A model generated the notes under the pieces. The model was not told where the DNA came from. It saw only the letters and a program-made list of their open reading frames with translations, and did not search any database. Below are positions 1-11,160 of a stretch of 64,000 nt of DNA, one piece after another (within the stretch, counting starts at the first letter, position 1; each line of letters starts with the position of its first letter). Origin of the DNA: Mallotus nudiflorus (Eukaryota > Streptophyta > Magnoliopsida > Malpighiales > Euphorbiaceae); the NCBI GenBank assembly GCA_947683625.1, contig CANTUR010000049.1, positions 10,270,501 through 10,334,500 on the forward strand. The letters run 5' to 3'. The position numbers and the translations under genes are program-made.

Positions 1-183
1 AATATAGAAGTAAAATGATTTCCTTTACAAGTTGCTTTTGTTAATGAACATCAACATAATAAATTTAAGGATATGGTACATAGAAAAACCCAACCCAATA
101 AGTACCGTCATAAAAAGGCTTTAGAAGATGTAGGGTTACTTGATGAAGTGTCTTTACATTTGACAAAGGTTGGGTGGGAGAGT
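1..183 (+). other. Unassigned flank with a short open frame cut by the Copia LTR
   Basis: One + frame is open from about position 19 up to the LTR start (about 55 codons, with motifs such as NEHQHNKFKDMV and KKALEDVGLLDE). It then runs into a stop three codons inside the LTR. I do not recognise the peptide. It could be a piece of an exon or of an older repeat into which the Copia element inserted. A minus-strand frame over the same bases has no recognisable content. Confidence 0.3.
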
Positions 184-2396
184 TGTTAGTATAGGTGGTA
201 TGCCCTAGAGGCCAATCATATATTTTGACATTGTAAGTAATCCCAAATGGCAATAAAATATTCATTTAAATAAAATAGTTTGTTTATTGAAGTTTTATCC
301 ATTAGCATAATGTTAAATAAATTTATTATCAAGAGTTGATAATATGAGCTACAAATTTATTTAGTATATATGCAATAAAAATGTTCACAGTTGATAAATT
401 AATATTTGAGTAATATTAATTAGACTACACCTTTGTCTATTTTCCTTGATTAGTATTTGATACTAATAGTGGGAGGTAGTGATTCTCATGCTCATTTATA
501 TGAGATATTAGAATAGATATATGGATACTCATATGATGGGTGGATTAAACAGTAACATTAGATTTATGATTGTGAGGGTATTCACTTATAGTCAATTATC
601 ACAATCTAGGTCACAATGGTGCATATAGTCCTTTGACCTGAGGCAATATAATCATCCACATTTAAGTTATTAGGGTTTATTACTACTTACATACCTATGT
701 TAATTACACATGGGTATATGTTGTGTAGTGACTCTAATCCATTAAATGTAGGGATGAGTGTTTGATCAACATAGGATTCATTTACTTGAGTGAACCGGGA
801 TAAGATCTTATGCTATTTAAGTTTGTTCATGATGAATAAGTTCTTGGCCAAGAAAAACATAAAATAGTTTGAAAGATTTTTAGTGCTAGAAAGTGTTTCT
901 AGTATATGTTATGTTTTATCAAAAATAGAACTTGAGATAAGGTCATATGATAAAGCTATTGGAGTTTGACTAAACCTTGACTTAGGCTATACCGGGATCT
1001 TCTAATGAAGGGATTTTAGTGCATGGTAATTATGACTAAAGGGTTCATGCAAATCAATACATGCATTAATTTTTAAATGGGTACTTATCATATCAATGCT
1101 AAGGGTCACTCACAATTTATGATAACTAAATGTGTATAATTGGGATTTTTGCATTTGGACTTGAAAGACTTTTAAATAATATCAAGTGTTGATATTATAT
1201 TCTAATTGCCAATTAGACATGAACCTAGTAAGTCACATCTAAAAGAGTTTCATCAAATCACCATTAAAACGATTCTAATTATTGATTAAAGTGTTTAATC
1301 AATTAATTAAGATTAATAGAATTAGATTTATGTTTTAAGCAATGATTCTAGCATATCATGAAATCTAATTGAAGTAGCAGTTTAATTATTAATTAATACT
1401 TAATTAATATGAGATATTAATTATTAATTAATATGGGATATTAATTAAGGTATTAAGTTAATAATATATGTTGTTTCTATTTGGATGTGGAGACCAAAGA
1501 TTAGTCCAAGATGTTGAAAAGGCCCATAAAACTAATCTAAGCCCATTTGTCTTATGCATTGGGTTTAGGCCAAGTGTTGGCTTAATTACCAAGCACAAAT
1601 CCATATAAAAAGATATGGTCAAATTTCATTTTTTAGGCACATGTTATCTTTTAAGTGCAAATTATTGACCATGGCATGTTTCACATATTAGACACATTAT
1701 CTCTTAAGTGTATAATGTTAACCTTAGCTAAATTAAAGATTAGGGTTCATTAGTTTATGTAGACAATGTATGTAGACATATACATGAGATGTATTCAATT
1801 CTCTACACACTTATTTCTTATACAAGTTGTATACCTATCGTGATGAGTTGTATACATATGATGTAAACCTTGATGTCATTAAGATTTTCTTTCTCTATAT
1901 ATAGATACATAACCTAAGATATTTTTCTAAGGTTAGATGGTTAGAGATTTTTTAAAGACACATAAAAGCAAGACAACAATATATACATAAAATAAACCCT
2001 AAGTGTTCTTACAAGGGGATTAAGTTAGAGCAAGTTTTGTATGGGTCATTTAAGAGGCTACTTGCATCTAAAAAGATCAAGGCAAGAAGGTGATTGGTCA
2101 AGCATTGGTGTTTCAAGCTAGAGGCCTCACACTTAGGAGGCTAGAGCATTTGATTCAAGAGTTGAACCAACTATATTAAAGCTTGTAGACAATTAGTGTG
2201 GTCCACATCAAACTTAGGAGTTGGTAAGTTTTCTTAAACTTAGAATTCCTATGATGTTTTTTTACATGTTGATGTGTAGTTTAGCTATGTGTAAAATACA
2301 AAATGGATATATGGGAATAGAATTCTTCATGTGTTGAAGGGCTATACAAGTAAAAATTTTGAAATTTTACCCTATCTAAGGCATGTTCTCACTACA
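184..2396 (+). repeat. Copia element, left LTR
   Basis: It starts TGTTAGTATAGG and is collinear over its whole length with the right copy at 20092..22268. Shared blocks include 'ggcaataaaatattcatt', 'gagttgataatatgag' and 'gcatatagtcctttgacct'. A TATA box lies in ctctatatatag near 1896. About 1380..1465 holds short AT-rich direct repeats (attaattaatatgagat units). Homology between the LTRs stops near 2396, but a PBS-like motif appears only at 2427, so the true LTR end may be near 2420. The LTRs differ at many positions, so the insertion is old. No clean target duplication was found. Confidence 0.85.
1896..1903 (+). promoter_or_regulatory. TATA box of left Copia LTR
   Basis: TATATATA sits in a ttctctatatatagatac context. 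The same context (ctctatataaat, near 21744) occurs at the equivalent place in the right LTR. It probably marks the U3/R boundary region. Confidence 0.55.
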
Positions 2397-2426
2397 CTTG
2401 GTTGTTATATAACTATTTCACTTTAG

Positions 2427-2438
2427 TGGTATTAAAGC
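2427..2438 (+). promoter_or_regulatory. Copia primer-binding site (degenerate)
   Basis: TGGTATTAAAGC resembles the usual plant Copia PBS TGGTATCAGAGC, complementary to the 3' end of initiator methionine tRNA, with two changes. It lies about 30 bp after the point where LTR homology ends. Confidence 0.55.
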
Positions 2439-2559
2439 TTCATTTTGCACTTTACACATGCTAAATTGATTAATAATTAAAATTATTGTGGTTATACTTG
2501 ATGTTGGTTGCAAGTGTTATGGCCTAACATGCTTAAAAGGGTGTATTTTTATGTTTTGG

Positions 2560-2860
2560 ATAACTTGTGACATGCTTTGTGAAATGGTCGTGTCATGGAC
2601 ATGTCAGTTTTTGTCTTGAGAGGAAAAAAAGTTGCACACCTTGTGACATGGTCATGTCAGCTTGTATCCTTAAAGGCAAAAAGTTACATGGTTGGTGACA
2701 TGGTAATGTTTAGGAAGTGTCAACTTGACACATCTTGTGACATGACCATGTCTAGGTTGTGTCAGCTCTACACACCTTATGACATGGCCATGTTAGCTTA
2801 ACACTCCTTATGATATGGTTGTCTTTAGGGTGTGTCAGCATATGAACAACATATTTTTCC
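2560..2860 (+). repeat. Diverged tandem repeats with ACATGGCCATGT-like palindromes
   Basis: Five to six copies of a roughly 55-65 bp unit contain 'acaccttgtgacatggtcatgtcag' variants and 'gtgtcagc' ends. Each core (acatggNcatgt) is close to a perfect palindrome. Copies have diverged, and one is altered to 'tatgatatggttgtcttt'. The array lies in the Copia leader and has no coding value. Confidence 0.6.
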
Positions 2861-3962
2861 TTATTTTGTATGCTTTGTAAATTGATTGTAACATGCAAGA
2901 GTTGCATTTTAGTTAATTTTTTCTTGTCATACATGCAAGGAATGATCATAAACTTAGGTTACATACTATGGTTTGTGATAATAATTAATTTTATTATTTT
3001 GTAAAAAATTTAATGTTAATTTCATATAATTAGGATGTAATATTTGCCTTGGTGTGCCAAGGATTGATTATATACCACAAGATTTAGGATATGGAGCTTG
3101 AAGAGTTCAAATGGGAGGTCTATATAGATGGTGAAAATACGTATCATACCCTAAAGATTCTTTTTAAGCAAAGCTTTTTGTAATTTATTCTAGGAGTTAG
3201 AATAGGCTTAAGCAAAGTCTATGATCACTCCTTATTTATGCATCCAATTTTTCATGTTATATATATATATATATATAATATGCTATAACATGCTATATGT
3301 ATATGATTGGATGCCATGTAATATATATATGTTATATCTATAATTAGATAATGTGCAAAGTGAGACCTTAATAATAAAAGACCCAAAAATCTTCCTAACT
3401 AAATTTAGGTCTTGGCTCTATATTGGAGTAGTAACTTGCATGGTTTTGGGATTATTTGTATTGGCTATGGATACGTAGGGGTGTACATAAGGCTAAGAGA
3501 TGCATGTAGTGTTATTATTAAGCATGAGATGTTATGGGTGTATAGATACACTACAGGTCAAGAATGGCAAATAAGAGTACTTGAGGTTTATAGGTACATT
3601 GTTTTAATGGTGTGGACCTAACTAATGTAAAGTGGTCAAGAATGACAATGTGTACCTAAGATCTCTAAGCATTAGGAGCCAGATTGATGAAACCTCACAC
3701 GATATGTAATGGCAAGTGTTGCCACTTAATGAGAACTAATATCACAAGAATGGTGATGTGTATAGAAAGGATATTAGTAACCATTAAGAACTCCATCCCC
3801 TACTAGAAATCCATTGAACAAGGAATTTCCATTTCCCACTTTGGAAGTGTAGGATTTGCCAAGTTAGTGGGAGCCTATTATGATTAAAGACCAAATCTAA
3901 TGGTAAAAATAGCATTGTCAAATAACTACTTAATCTTGTTACCTTTATAGAGAATTAATAAT

Positions 3963-5720
3963 ATGAGATCATCAAACCCACTTTCTATTGAACAACATAG
4001 GCTCATGGGCCCTAATTTCATTGATTGGCTAAGGAACCTAAAAGTTATTTTAGCTTTCAAAAAGATACTTTATGTATTAGAACAAAGTCCACCCGGACCA
4101 CTTCCTGAAAATGCTTCACATGAAGAGTGTAACACTCTAGAAAAATGAAAAGAAGATGATTTGCAAGCACATTGCATAGTGTGGGCTTCTATGAATATCG
4201 AAATCCATTAGTAACATGAGAAGTACATAAGTGAAAAAAGATCCTACTTTACCTTCAAGAGTTACTTGGTGATCATAGTAAGACCACTAGATATAATATA
4301 TTAAAGCAGCTCTTTCATGCTAAGATGAAGGAGGGTAAGGATGTGGAAGCCCATGTAAACTTTATGATTAGACTAATGGAGGAACTAAAAAATCTATATT
4401 TCTTTATGGACTTCCATCTCCAAATAGATTTGATCCTTCAATCCCTTCCTGAATCTTTTGGGTAAACCATTGCAAATTTCCATATAAATAAATAGAGTGT
4501 ACTCTTACAAAGATTTTGAACATGCTTATGATGGCCTAAAAAGCTATCCAAGGGCATAAAGAATAGGAAGTTTCACTTATTGCTTCTTTTAGTAGGACTA
4601 AGAAGAAAGGCAATAAGAAAACAAAAGGCAAGACAAGTGTTGTTGAGCCCATGGGTCGCATAGCCAAGAATAAGGGTAAGGCTATTGTGAGGGAAGGGCA
4701 AGGCAAAAGAAAGTGTTTTTATTGCCTAGGGGAAGGAAAGGGCAAGCAAGGAGAAGGTGAGACTTTCTTTAATAAATTAGCTTCTAAATGTTTTAAGAGC
4801 TCATCAAATGCATGGGTATTGGATATTGATGCTAGTTCTCACAATTGTTTATCCTTGCAAGATCTAGCTAATAAGAGAAGATTGAGGCCTAATGAAGTGA
4901 CCTTAAGGCTTGGAAATGGAGCGAGTGTTACGACCAAAGCTATATGATCCACTTATATTGATCTATATGATCACATTTTGTTATTGGATAATGTATTATA
5001 TATACCTAATGTATATAAGAACATTGTCTCTATGTCTAGTTTGACTATAAAGGGTTATGAATTTCATTTTAAAAGAGACATTTGTATCATTTACTTTGGA
5101 AGTGAAATGATAAGAATGGGTTATTTAATACATGGTTTATATTATATTGATAATATGTCCAATAATAATGAGCCTCAAATTAATATGAGTAATGCAAATG
5201 CAGTACTAATAGAAAATGCCTTTAAATTTAAATCTCTATGGCACTTAAGATTTTGTCACATTACGGAAGATAGGATTAATAAGTTAGAAAAGATTGTAAT
5301 TTTGAACAATCTTAATTTCACATCTAATTTGACTTATGAGGCTTATCTTTAAGGCAAAATGACTAAATCGCCATTTGTTGGACAAATTGCAAGAGCCAAG
5401 GATATGTTGGAGATCATACACAGTAATGTATGTGGACCATTTAGAAAAATGGCTAGAGGTGGTTTCTACTACTTTATAACCTTTATAGATGATCTATCAA
5501 GCTTTAGGCACTTGTTTCATATGAAGAAAAAAAGTGAATCCTTCAAAAAGTTCAAGGAATTCAAAGCTCAAGTAGAACACTAAACTGGGAAAAGTATTAA
5601 AACTTTAAGATAAGATTTAGGAGGTGAATACTTAAGTATCGAGTTCATTGAATTCCATAAGGAACATGGCATTGCATCATAACATATACCACCTAGAACA
5701 TCTTAATGAAATGGTGCATT
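3963..5720 (+). pseudogene. Copia gag-protease-integrase (N-terminal part), broken
   Basis: Left half of a Copia polyprotein. The gag start at 3963 (SSNPLSIEQHRLMGPNFIDWL) is of the plant Copia gag type. A stop at 4146 and frame changes follow. A partial zinc knuckle (KCFYC) is near 4711. The protease motif expected as LDTGASSH reads LDIDASSH near 4820, so the active site is altered. GAG-pre-integrase follows (LWHLRFCHITEDRINKL, about 5240..5290), then the integrase core start (MLEIIHSNVCGPF, FITFIDDLSSF). The first catalytic Asp context (HSDV) is changed to HSNV. Several in-frame stops occur near 5583 and 5610. The frame is cut at 5720 by the Tat-A LTR. The equivalent region is present again at 17556..17993. 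Confidence 0.85.
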
Positions 5721-5956
5721 TTTAAGCACCCAATTTCGTGATGGTTGAGTGTGGGTGTGACAGAGGACTTAAATGATGAAAATATTATAAATAGATATTC
5801 AACACTTAAAGTTTGAAACCTCAAAAGCTTAAATGCATTTTCAAAAGAACTTAATTGGTTTTTAAGGACTTAATTGTAATGTTTTCTTTAAGGACCTAAT
5901 TGAAAATGTTAAATTCTTTTAGGGTTCTTTTTGAAATTAAAAGTTAAAAAAAGATT

Positions 5957-6045
5957 GAAATTCTATAATTCCAATCAGAATTACATAAAACCAATCATAA
6001 TTATGTAATTTTGATCAAAATTATATAATCCCGATTAGAATGAAA
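5957..6045 (+). repeat. Short palindromic repeat cluster in Tat-A LTR
   Basis: About four imperfect 22-25 bp units of the form 'aattccaatcagaattacat', each with AATTccNatcNgaATT dyad symmetry. The inverted LTR at 15785..17555 carries a similar cluster at about 17222..17310 (three 25-bp units ending 'atcaaaattagtgtaatt'). The Tat-A 3' LTR breaks off at the start of this cluster. Confidence 0.6.
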
Positions 6046-6244
6046 GGTTTTCTATCTATATTTTTTTATTTTCCATAATATAAAAACTTGTTTTCTAAAT
6101 TTTGATTGGTTAAATAATATGATAAATCCCTTTTATAGGATTCATCTAGAAATTTTCAAGAATTCAAAAGTCTTTTAAAACCAAAAATCTATCACTATGA
6201 AGTGAGGAAGTCATGCTATGATATGTTTTTTAGCTAGGGTTTTC

Positions 6245-6252
6245 TATATAAA
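6245..6252 (+). promoter_or_regulatory. TATA box of Tat-A 5' LTR
   Basis: TATATAAA in 'ttttctatataaacctaac'. The inverted LTR has a comparable 'ccttatataagga' near 17074. Confidence 0.5.
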
Positions 6253-7997
6253 CCTAACTTAACTCTCTTGTAGGGGGGATCTTTTTGGGGGACTTCCTCA
6301 TGGACCACTTTTTTTGCCAGACCTTTTTACAAGCTTTTTCCTTTTTTTTTCTAATGTAGTGTTTAATTAAAAAGATTTTCTTGTGAAGTATTTATTCTTT
6401 GAGTAAGAAGCATGAGGCTTTTAAAAATAGAACAAAAAGTATTGAAGATCCATTTAAAAGTAGGAGGCTCTTACTAACTTCTATTTTTTATTTTATTATT
6501 TTGGTTTTATTAAATTTTAAATTTATTTAATTTTTATTGTTATTTTGTTCATTTACTAATCAGTGTTTGTTTTTGTTTGTGTTGGTGATTATGGAGAGGG
6601 TTACATGATGAGTTCACTTAGAGAACAAAATCCATGAAGATCCATGGAATGCCATAGATTGAATTTTTGTAGCTGAATATAGTTTGTAGGGTCTTTTATT
6701 TATTTATTTATTTTTTATTTTGCATTTAGTTTTCCTAGGATTGTATCAATTTTTATTTTCTTATTATTTTTCAATAGATCATTATAAATGCCCCACTAGT
6801 GGGAATAATGAAATCATATGTGTGTGTTTCTGTGTTATATTTTAATTAATTGGTTAGTAAAGTTAGGGTTTTGATTAGGTAATTAATTAAAATTAATGGT
6901 TCTAAAGATCATAAGGGTATTGAATTAAAATTGAATTAGATTTAAGTGGATAGAATTAGGGTTGCTTGTTAATTATTTTATTTATTTGTTATTTAAGTTC
7001 ACTTTAACTAAATTAGGTTTTTTTTAGAAGAAATAAATTGAATTGGTTGTTTGATCTTTTATTTGATTGTTTTAGTTTTTTTTTTTTTGGTTTTTAGGCT
7101 TGTTTATTTATTTTTGTGTGTTTTGGGCCCCAAAGCCCATGTTAGGCTTTAATTCATTTAATTAATTTTATGTTTAGATAGTTCTTTTTAGCCCATCTTT
7201 TAATTAGCCCATTTTATTTAAAATTTTTAATTAGGTCTAGATTTTAAATAAAATGCATCTTTAGGCCTATAATTAACTAGGTTTAGGGTAGAAATAATTT
7301 GGGCTCATTTAGTTAATTTAGACATAAGGCCACTTAGTTTAATTTAATTAATCTAATAGACATAGTCCATTAACTTAAAGCCTTTTCCATAACTTGTAGA
7401 TTTAAGATCACCTTAGAATTAAAATATGTAGAATTAGACCTACTAATTTAAATACTTCATAATTTTTAGATTAAGGCCCATTTTTAGAGTTAAAATAAAT
7501 AGACTTAGGTTCATTTAATTAAAATTAAATAGGAATTAAGGTCATTATTCTTTAGGCTCACTTATAAATTAAAGTATGTAGATTTAGCCCATTTAATTAA
7601 AATAAATGTAGATTCGACTAACTTAGGGATTGTGAATTTAAATGAATGCATTGTTTACATGTATTTTTCATGACTAGTTTGCCTAGAGTTGATTGTTTAA
7701 ATAAGGGTTTATATGAAATTGCATGTAAATAAAGGGTAATATAGTAATTCTAAATGAACACAATACTTAAAGAAGTTGGTATTCCATTTCTAGAATCTCT
7801 TAGTTGTGGTGCTGGCTTTCTTTTAGAGAATTGACTACCACCATTTTTCAATTTATCCTAGTTATTACCCTAGGTAGTGACTCCTCATCTCAACGCCTGT
7901 CTTTGTGATAGTGGTTAGTGTGTTCTCTAGAGCTCTAAGCTCAAACAATGTTGCAATTGCTAAAATCTTAGACATCCTCTAAAGCTCACTGTCTATA

Positions 7998-8016
7998 GTG
8001 ACAAATCCATTAGGGA
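7998..8016 (+). promoter_or_regulatory. Tat-A primer-binding site
   Basis: 'gtgacaaatccattaggga' follows the LTR end directly. The equivalent in Tat-B is 'gtgatgactccactaggac', and in the inverted copy (read on minus) 'gtggcaactccattaggga'. Together they suggest an ancestral form like TGGCGACTCCACTAGGGA, the PBS type of Tat/Ogre elements (to my recollection tRNA-Arg). Confidence 0.65.
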
Positions 8017-8880
8017 TAATAGATATTGATTCTACTTCTATTCTTTAGAAATATTTTATTAATTATTATTTTACTTTTGCATTCATTTTGCATGTCCATA
8101 TTAACTGATGGAATTAGTTTATGGTTCCATGAGTCCACTAGCTTCATAGAATTATAAAATGGCTAACCATCACTCTTAGCCTTAACTCAGCTTAAGAGAG
8201 ATTATCAGGCTCATCTGACCAAAGTTTGTAACCCAAGTCCTAAAGGGGTTTAGTCTTCTCTCGTATTTACAAAGGATGTTGAGCCCCTCTAACCTTGGCC
8301 TATAACTCAAGTCTTAAAGGAGGGCATCTTGCTAAGGGAACCTTAACCTTTTTCACCGGACTCAACTTATATAGTGGCTTAGTCACTTCCCTTAGGATTA
8401 CCCAAATTTCTTGTATTTATTTCCATTAGGTGTTTTTATCTATAAAAGCCCAGGCCCATACTTTAGAAGCCCATCAGGACTAATAAAGATTAGGCTATGC
8501 TTTTATACCTAGAAATATTGTTTCTATGTTTTACTGCTCTGAGAGATTTGGCATGCACATTGGTTCTTGATATGCCCTGTTGATATTAAGGCTAAAACCA
8601 AAAATCCTCAAAAAAGAGACTCACCATTGAATACGTGTTTGGGAGGAATAAGGTTGGGAGGATGTATGAACACTTAACTTAACTTGCTACTTGCTACTTG
8701 TTGCATGGTATGTACATCATGCATACATGCATTTCCTACATCATACTAACACTTTGTTTTTTAGTCATCATAGATTCATTTAGGTTTTCTTATGTTTGGA
8801 ATTGGATAGGTGGAAGACTATTGAAAATGGATTTAAGCCCATAGTTAATTGCATAAGAGATTGTTAGCAAACTGGAAAGC
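8017..8880 (+). other. Tat-A leader between PBS and gag
   Basis: Non-coding. It aligns with the Tat-B leader: shared blocks include 'ccttaactcagcttaagagagattatc', 'aggatgttgagcccctctaaccttgg' and 'gcatgcacattggttcttgatatgccc'. It has one copy of the roughly 112-bp block that is duplicated in Tat-B. No extra upstream ORF of the kind found in pea-type Ogre elements is seen. Confidence 0.6.
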
Positions 8881-10641
8881 AGTCCTATCAATCCACTCTA
8901 CCTAGAAGCTACACAAACTCCAACTAAACAAGCAGAAGAAATGGAATAACAAGATGGAGGAAATTGGACCCTAAAGAACATTAAAGGAGCATTGATGGAC
9001 GACATAAGAGCAATGATGCAAGATGAACTAAGACAAGCTCTAGCTAGATTAATGCCACTACCTGCTACTGCACCTCCAGTTGTAGCTAATCCACCTGTTA
9101 TGGGTGCACCACCTATTAACAATGAAAATGTTAGGGAGCAACCTTTAAACGCTACTAGGAATGTACTTACTATGGAAATGAAATTAGAGGATGTTAAGAA
9201 CTACATGGATGAAAAAGCAAAAAAGGAATCACTTGAGCAAGTTTAAGAGTTAGAATCCAAGGTGATGAAAGCATTGACTCAAAAGATGTCCAAAATGGAA
9301 GAATTGATAAGAGGATAGGGCATCAAATATTCATTTGACTTTGATGATATGATGTAATTTGAGGAAGATAAGCTACCTAATAAGTTCAAGAAGCCATAAA
9401 TATAGAAGTTTGATGGTACTAAAGACCTAAGGATCCACTTTAGTCAATATACAACTACTATGAGCACCACTAAGGCTCATTTGTATGTAGTTACCAAGTT
9501 ATTTGTACTATCCTTGGAGGGTATGGCTATTAATTTATATCATGGGTTAGAGAAGTCTATCCGAGCTGACTGAAGAGAATTGTGTACCACTTTTATTAAG
9601 CAATATGACTACAATACTAGGCTTAAAGTGTCTATCAGGGATTTATAATTGACCTAGGAGAAGCCTAATGAATCATTTTTATATTTTCTAAATAGATTTA
9701 TGAATAAGGAAGGATTAATGAAAAATAAGCTAGCTGAAAAGGATCAAGTTAGGATGATTATTCAAAATGTGTCACCTAATTTGGTTGAAAGGCTGCAAAT
9801 GATGAACCCTAAGACATTTGTAAACCTTTATGACAATGGGTTGCAAGTTGAAGAGATTGAAAGTGAGAAAAAGAAGATTACTAAAAGTACCAGAGCAAGA
9901 AACTACCTAATGGAGGCACACAACAAGGAAGCACTAGCCTAATTATGGAAGTGCATGTTGTTCAACAACCAAGGAGATTCTCCAATTTTAACCAACCTTT
10001 GTCAAAAGTCCTAGAGCACTTAACATAAAAGGGCTTACTTCAACCTTTACCTAATCCAAACCCACCAAACCTAAACACCCCATGCTATAACCTAAACAAA
10101 CACTGTAAATTCCATCAGAACCTCCAATAATCTAGGGATAACTACATCCACCTCAAACATGAAATCCAAAACCTTATAAACTTTGGAAAGATCATAGACC
10201 CCAAAAACAGAAGCACTAAAAATAATAATTTTCTAAAATACTAAAATATACCACCCCTAGCTACTATAATGATCAACTCAGGAGTTAGTGAGGAAGAAGT
10301 GCTAAGCTCCTTTGACGACCTACACCTTAAAACCAATGAGAAATCTCCTAATGCCATTAAAGATATGGAAAGAGTATAAGACTTATAGGGTCAACCTTAA
10401 GGCAAGTTTGACTATAAGGTGTTTTACACTAAACCACCTTCTTTTTATAGACCCTTCGAGTCGATTATGCCCACAAGATGGGGTGATGAGTTTGATGATG
10501 AGAAGTTGTTGGTCAAGAAAGAAAAATGCACATTTGAGGTACATAAAGATTAATTCATGGAGACAATTGGCAAGAAGATGCAAGAACAATTGTTATGTTA
10601 TTCACCTGAAGGACAACCACTATGAGCCTCAGCATCCCTAA
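8881..10641 (+). pseudogene. Tat-A gag, broken
   Basis: The best open pieces are 8992..9246 (MMDDIRAMMQDELRQALARL, matching Tat-B gag) and 9700..9942 (MNKEGLMKNKLAEKDQV...VSPNLVERLQMMNP). Between them, stops and shifts interrupt the retrotransposon gag core ('INLYHGLEKSIRAD*RELC' with W of the WY motif lost). The zinc-knuckle region near 10090..10180 is degenerate, with only a CKFH-like trace and 'YIHLKHEIQNLI' left. It is closely collinear with Tat-B gag at 26881..28572. Its end (10480..10641) preserves the segment that in Tat-B is replaced by the LTR fragment. Confidence 0.8.
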
Positions 10642-11160
10642 CATCTAGAATAGGAAATAAATTTTCTTATTGTCTTCTTTGAATAAAATTTTAGTTTCTT
10701 TAGAACTTATTTTGTTTTAATGATCAATGATATGAATTCTTATTATGCTTACTTATGTAATGTACATCCTAATGGTATTGTGCATTATGATATTGATCAT
10801 ATCTACATGTTTGACCTAACTTCAATTTAATTAGATTCATTCAACATGGCCACAAACATTCATATATCACATTATGTAACTTCTGAGGGTAGGAAATTTG
10901 AGGGAAAGGAAAAGTGAAAACAAAATGAGAAAAAAAAAAGAAAATAGGACAATTAGGTAAAAATGAGAGAAAAATATTATGTTAGGAAATCTAATAGGAC
11001 AAACTGATAATAGGAGTTATAACATGTGATGTAATGAATTTTCTCATTTTTTCCCTAATGAATAAGTAAAATTGAATTTGAAATTTTTGTTCAAATATTG
11101 CATATTCGTCTTTATCATACTACATAAGTATTTGAATGGAAAGACAATACATAATGAAAG
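10642..11160 (+). other. Deletion scar: pol of Tat-A missing
   Basis: After gag the text jumps to the non-coding spacer that in Tat-B lies between protease and RT (compare 10690..10860 with about 30300..30500). About 50 bp of the RT start follow ('cattcatatatcacattatgtaacttctgagg'), then an A/G-rich tract. From about 10990 it aligns with the post-integrase region of Tat-B (33955: 'ctgataatataaattatatcatgtgatgtaat'). So protease, RT, both RNases H and integrase are gone. Confidence 0.7.

Larger units (their letters stand above)
2397..3962 (+). other. Copia untranslated leader
   Basis: This stretch between LTR and gag holds no convincing gene. It contains the PBS-like motif, the palindromic repeat cluster at 2560..2860 and a (TA)n tract near 3258..3280. 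The text from about 3050 ('gatttaggatatggagcttgaag...') is non-coding. At over 1.5 kb the leader is long for a Copia element, so part of it may be a later insertion. Confidence 0.55.
5721..7997 (+). repeat. Tat-A 5' LTR
   Basis: It starts at a mutated TTTAAGCACCCAATTTCG (consensus here TGTAAGCACCC) and ends GTCTATA just before the PBS. It is matched by the truncated 3' LTR (15372..15621) and, inverted, by 15785..17555. A TATA box is at 6245..6252 (ctatataaacc). A diverged 25-bp repeat cluster is at 5957..6045. The end 'gtagtgactcc...tctagagctctaagctcaaac...gtctata' is the conserved 3' part shared with Tat-B LTRs. Confidence 0.85.
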
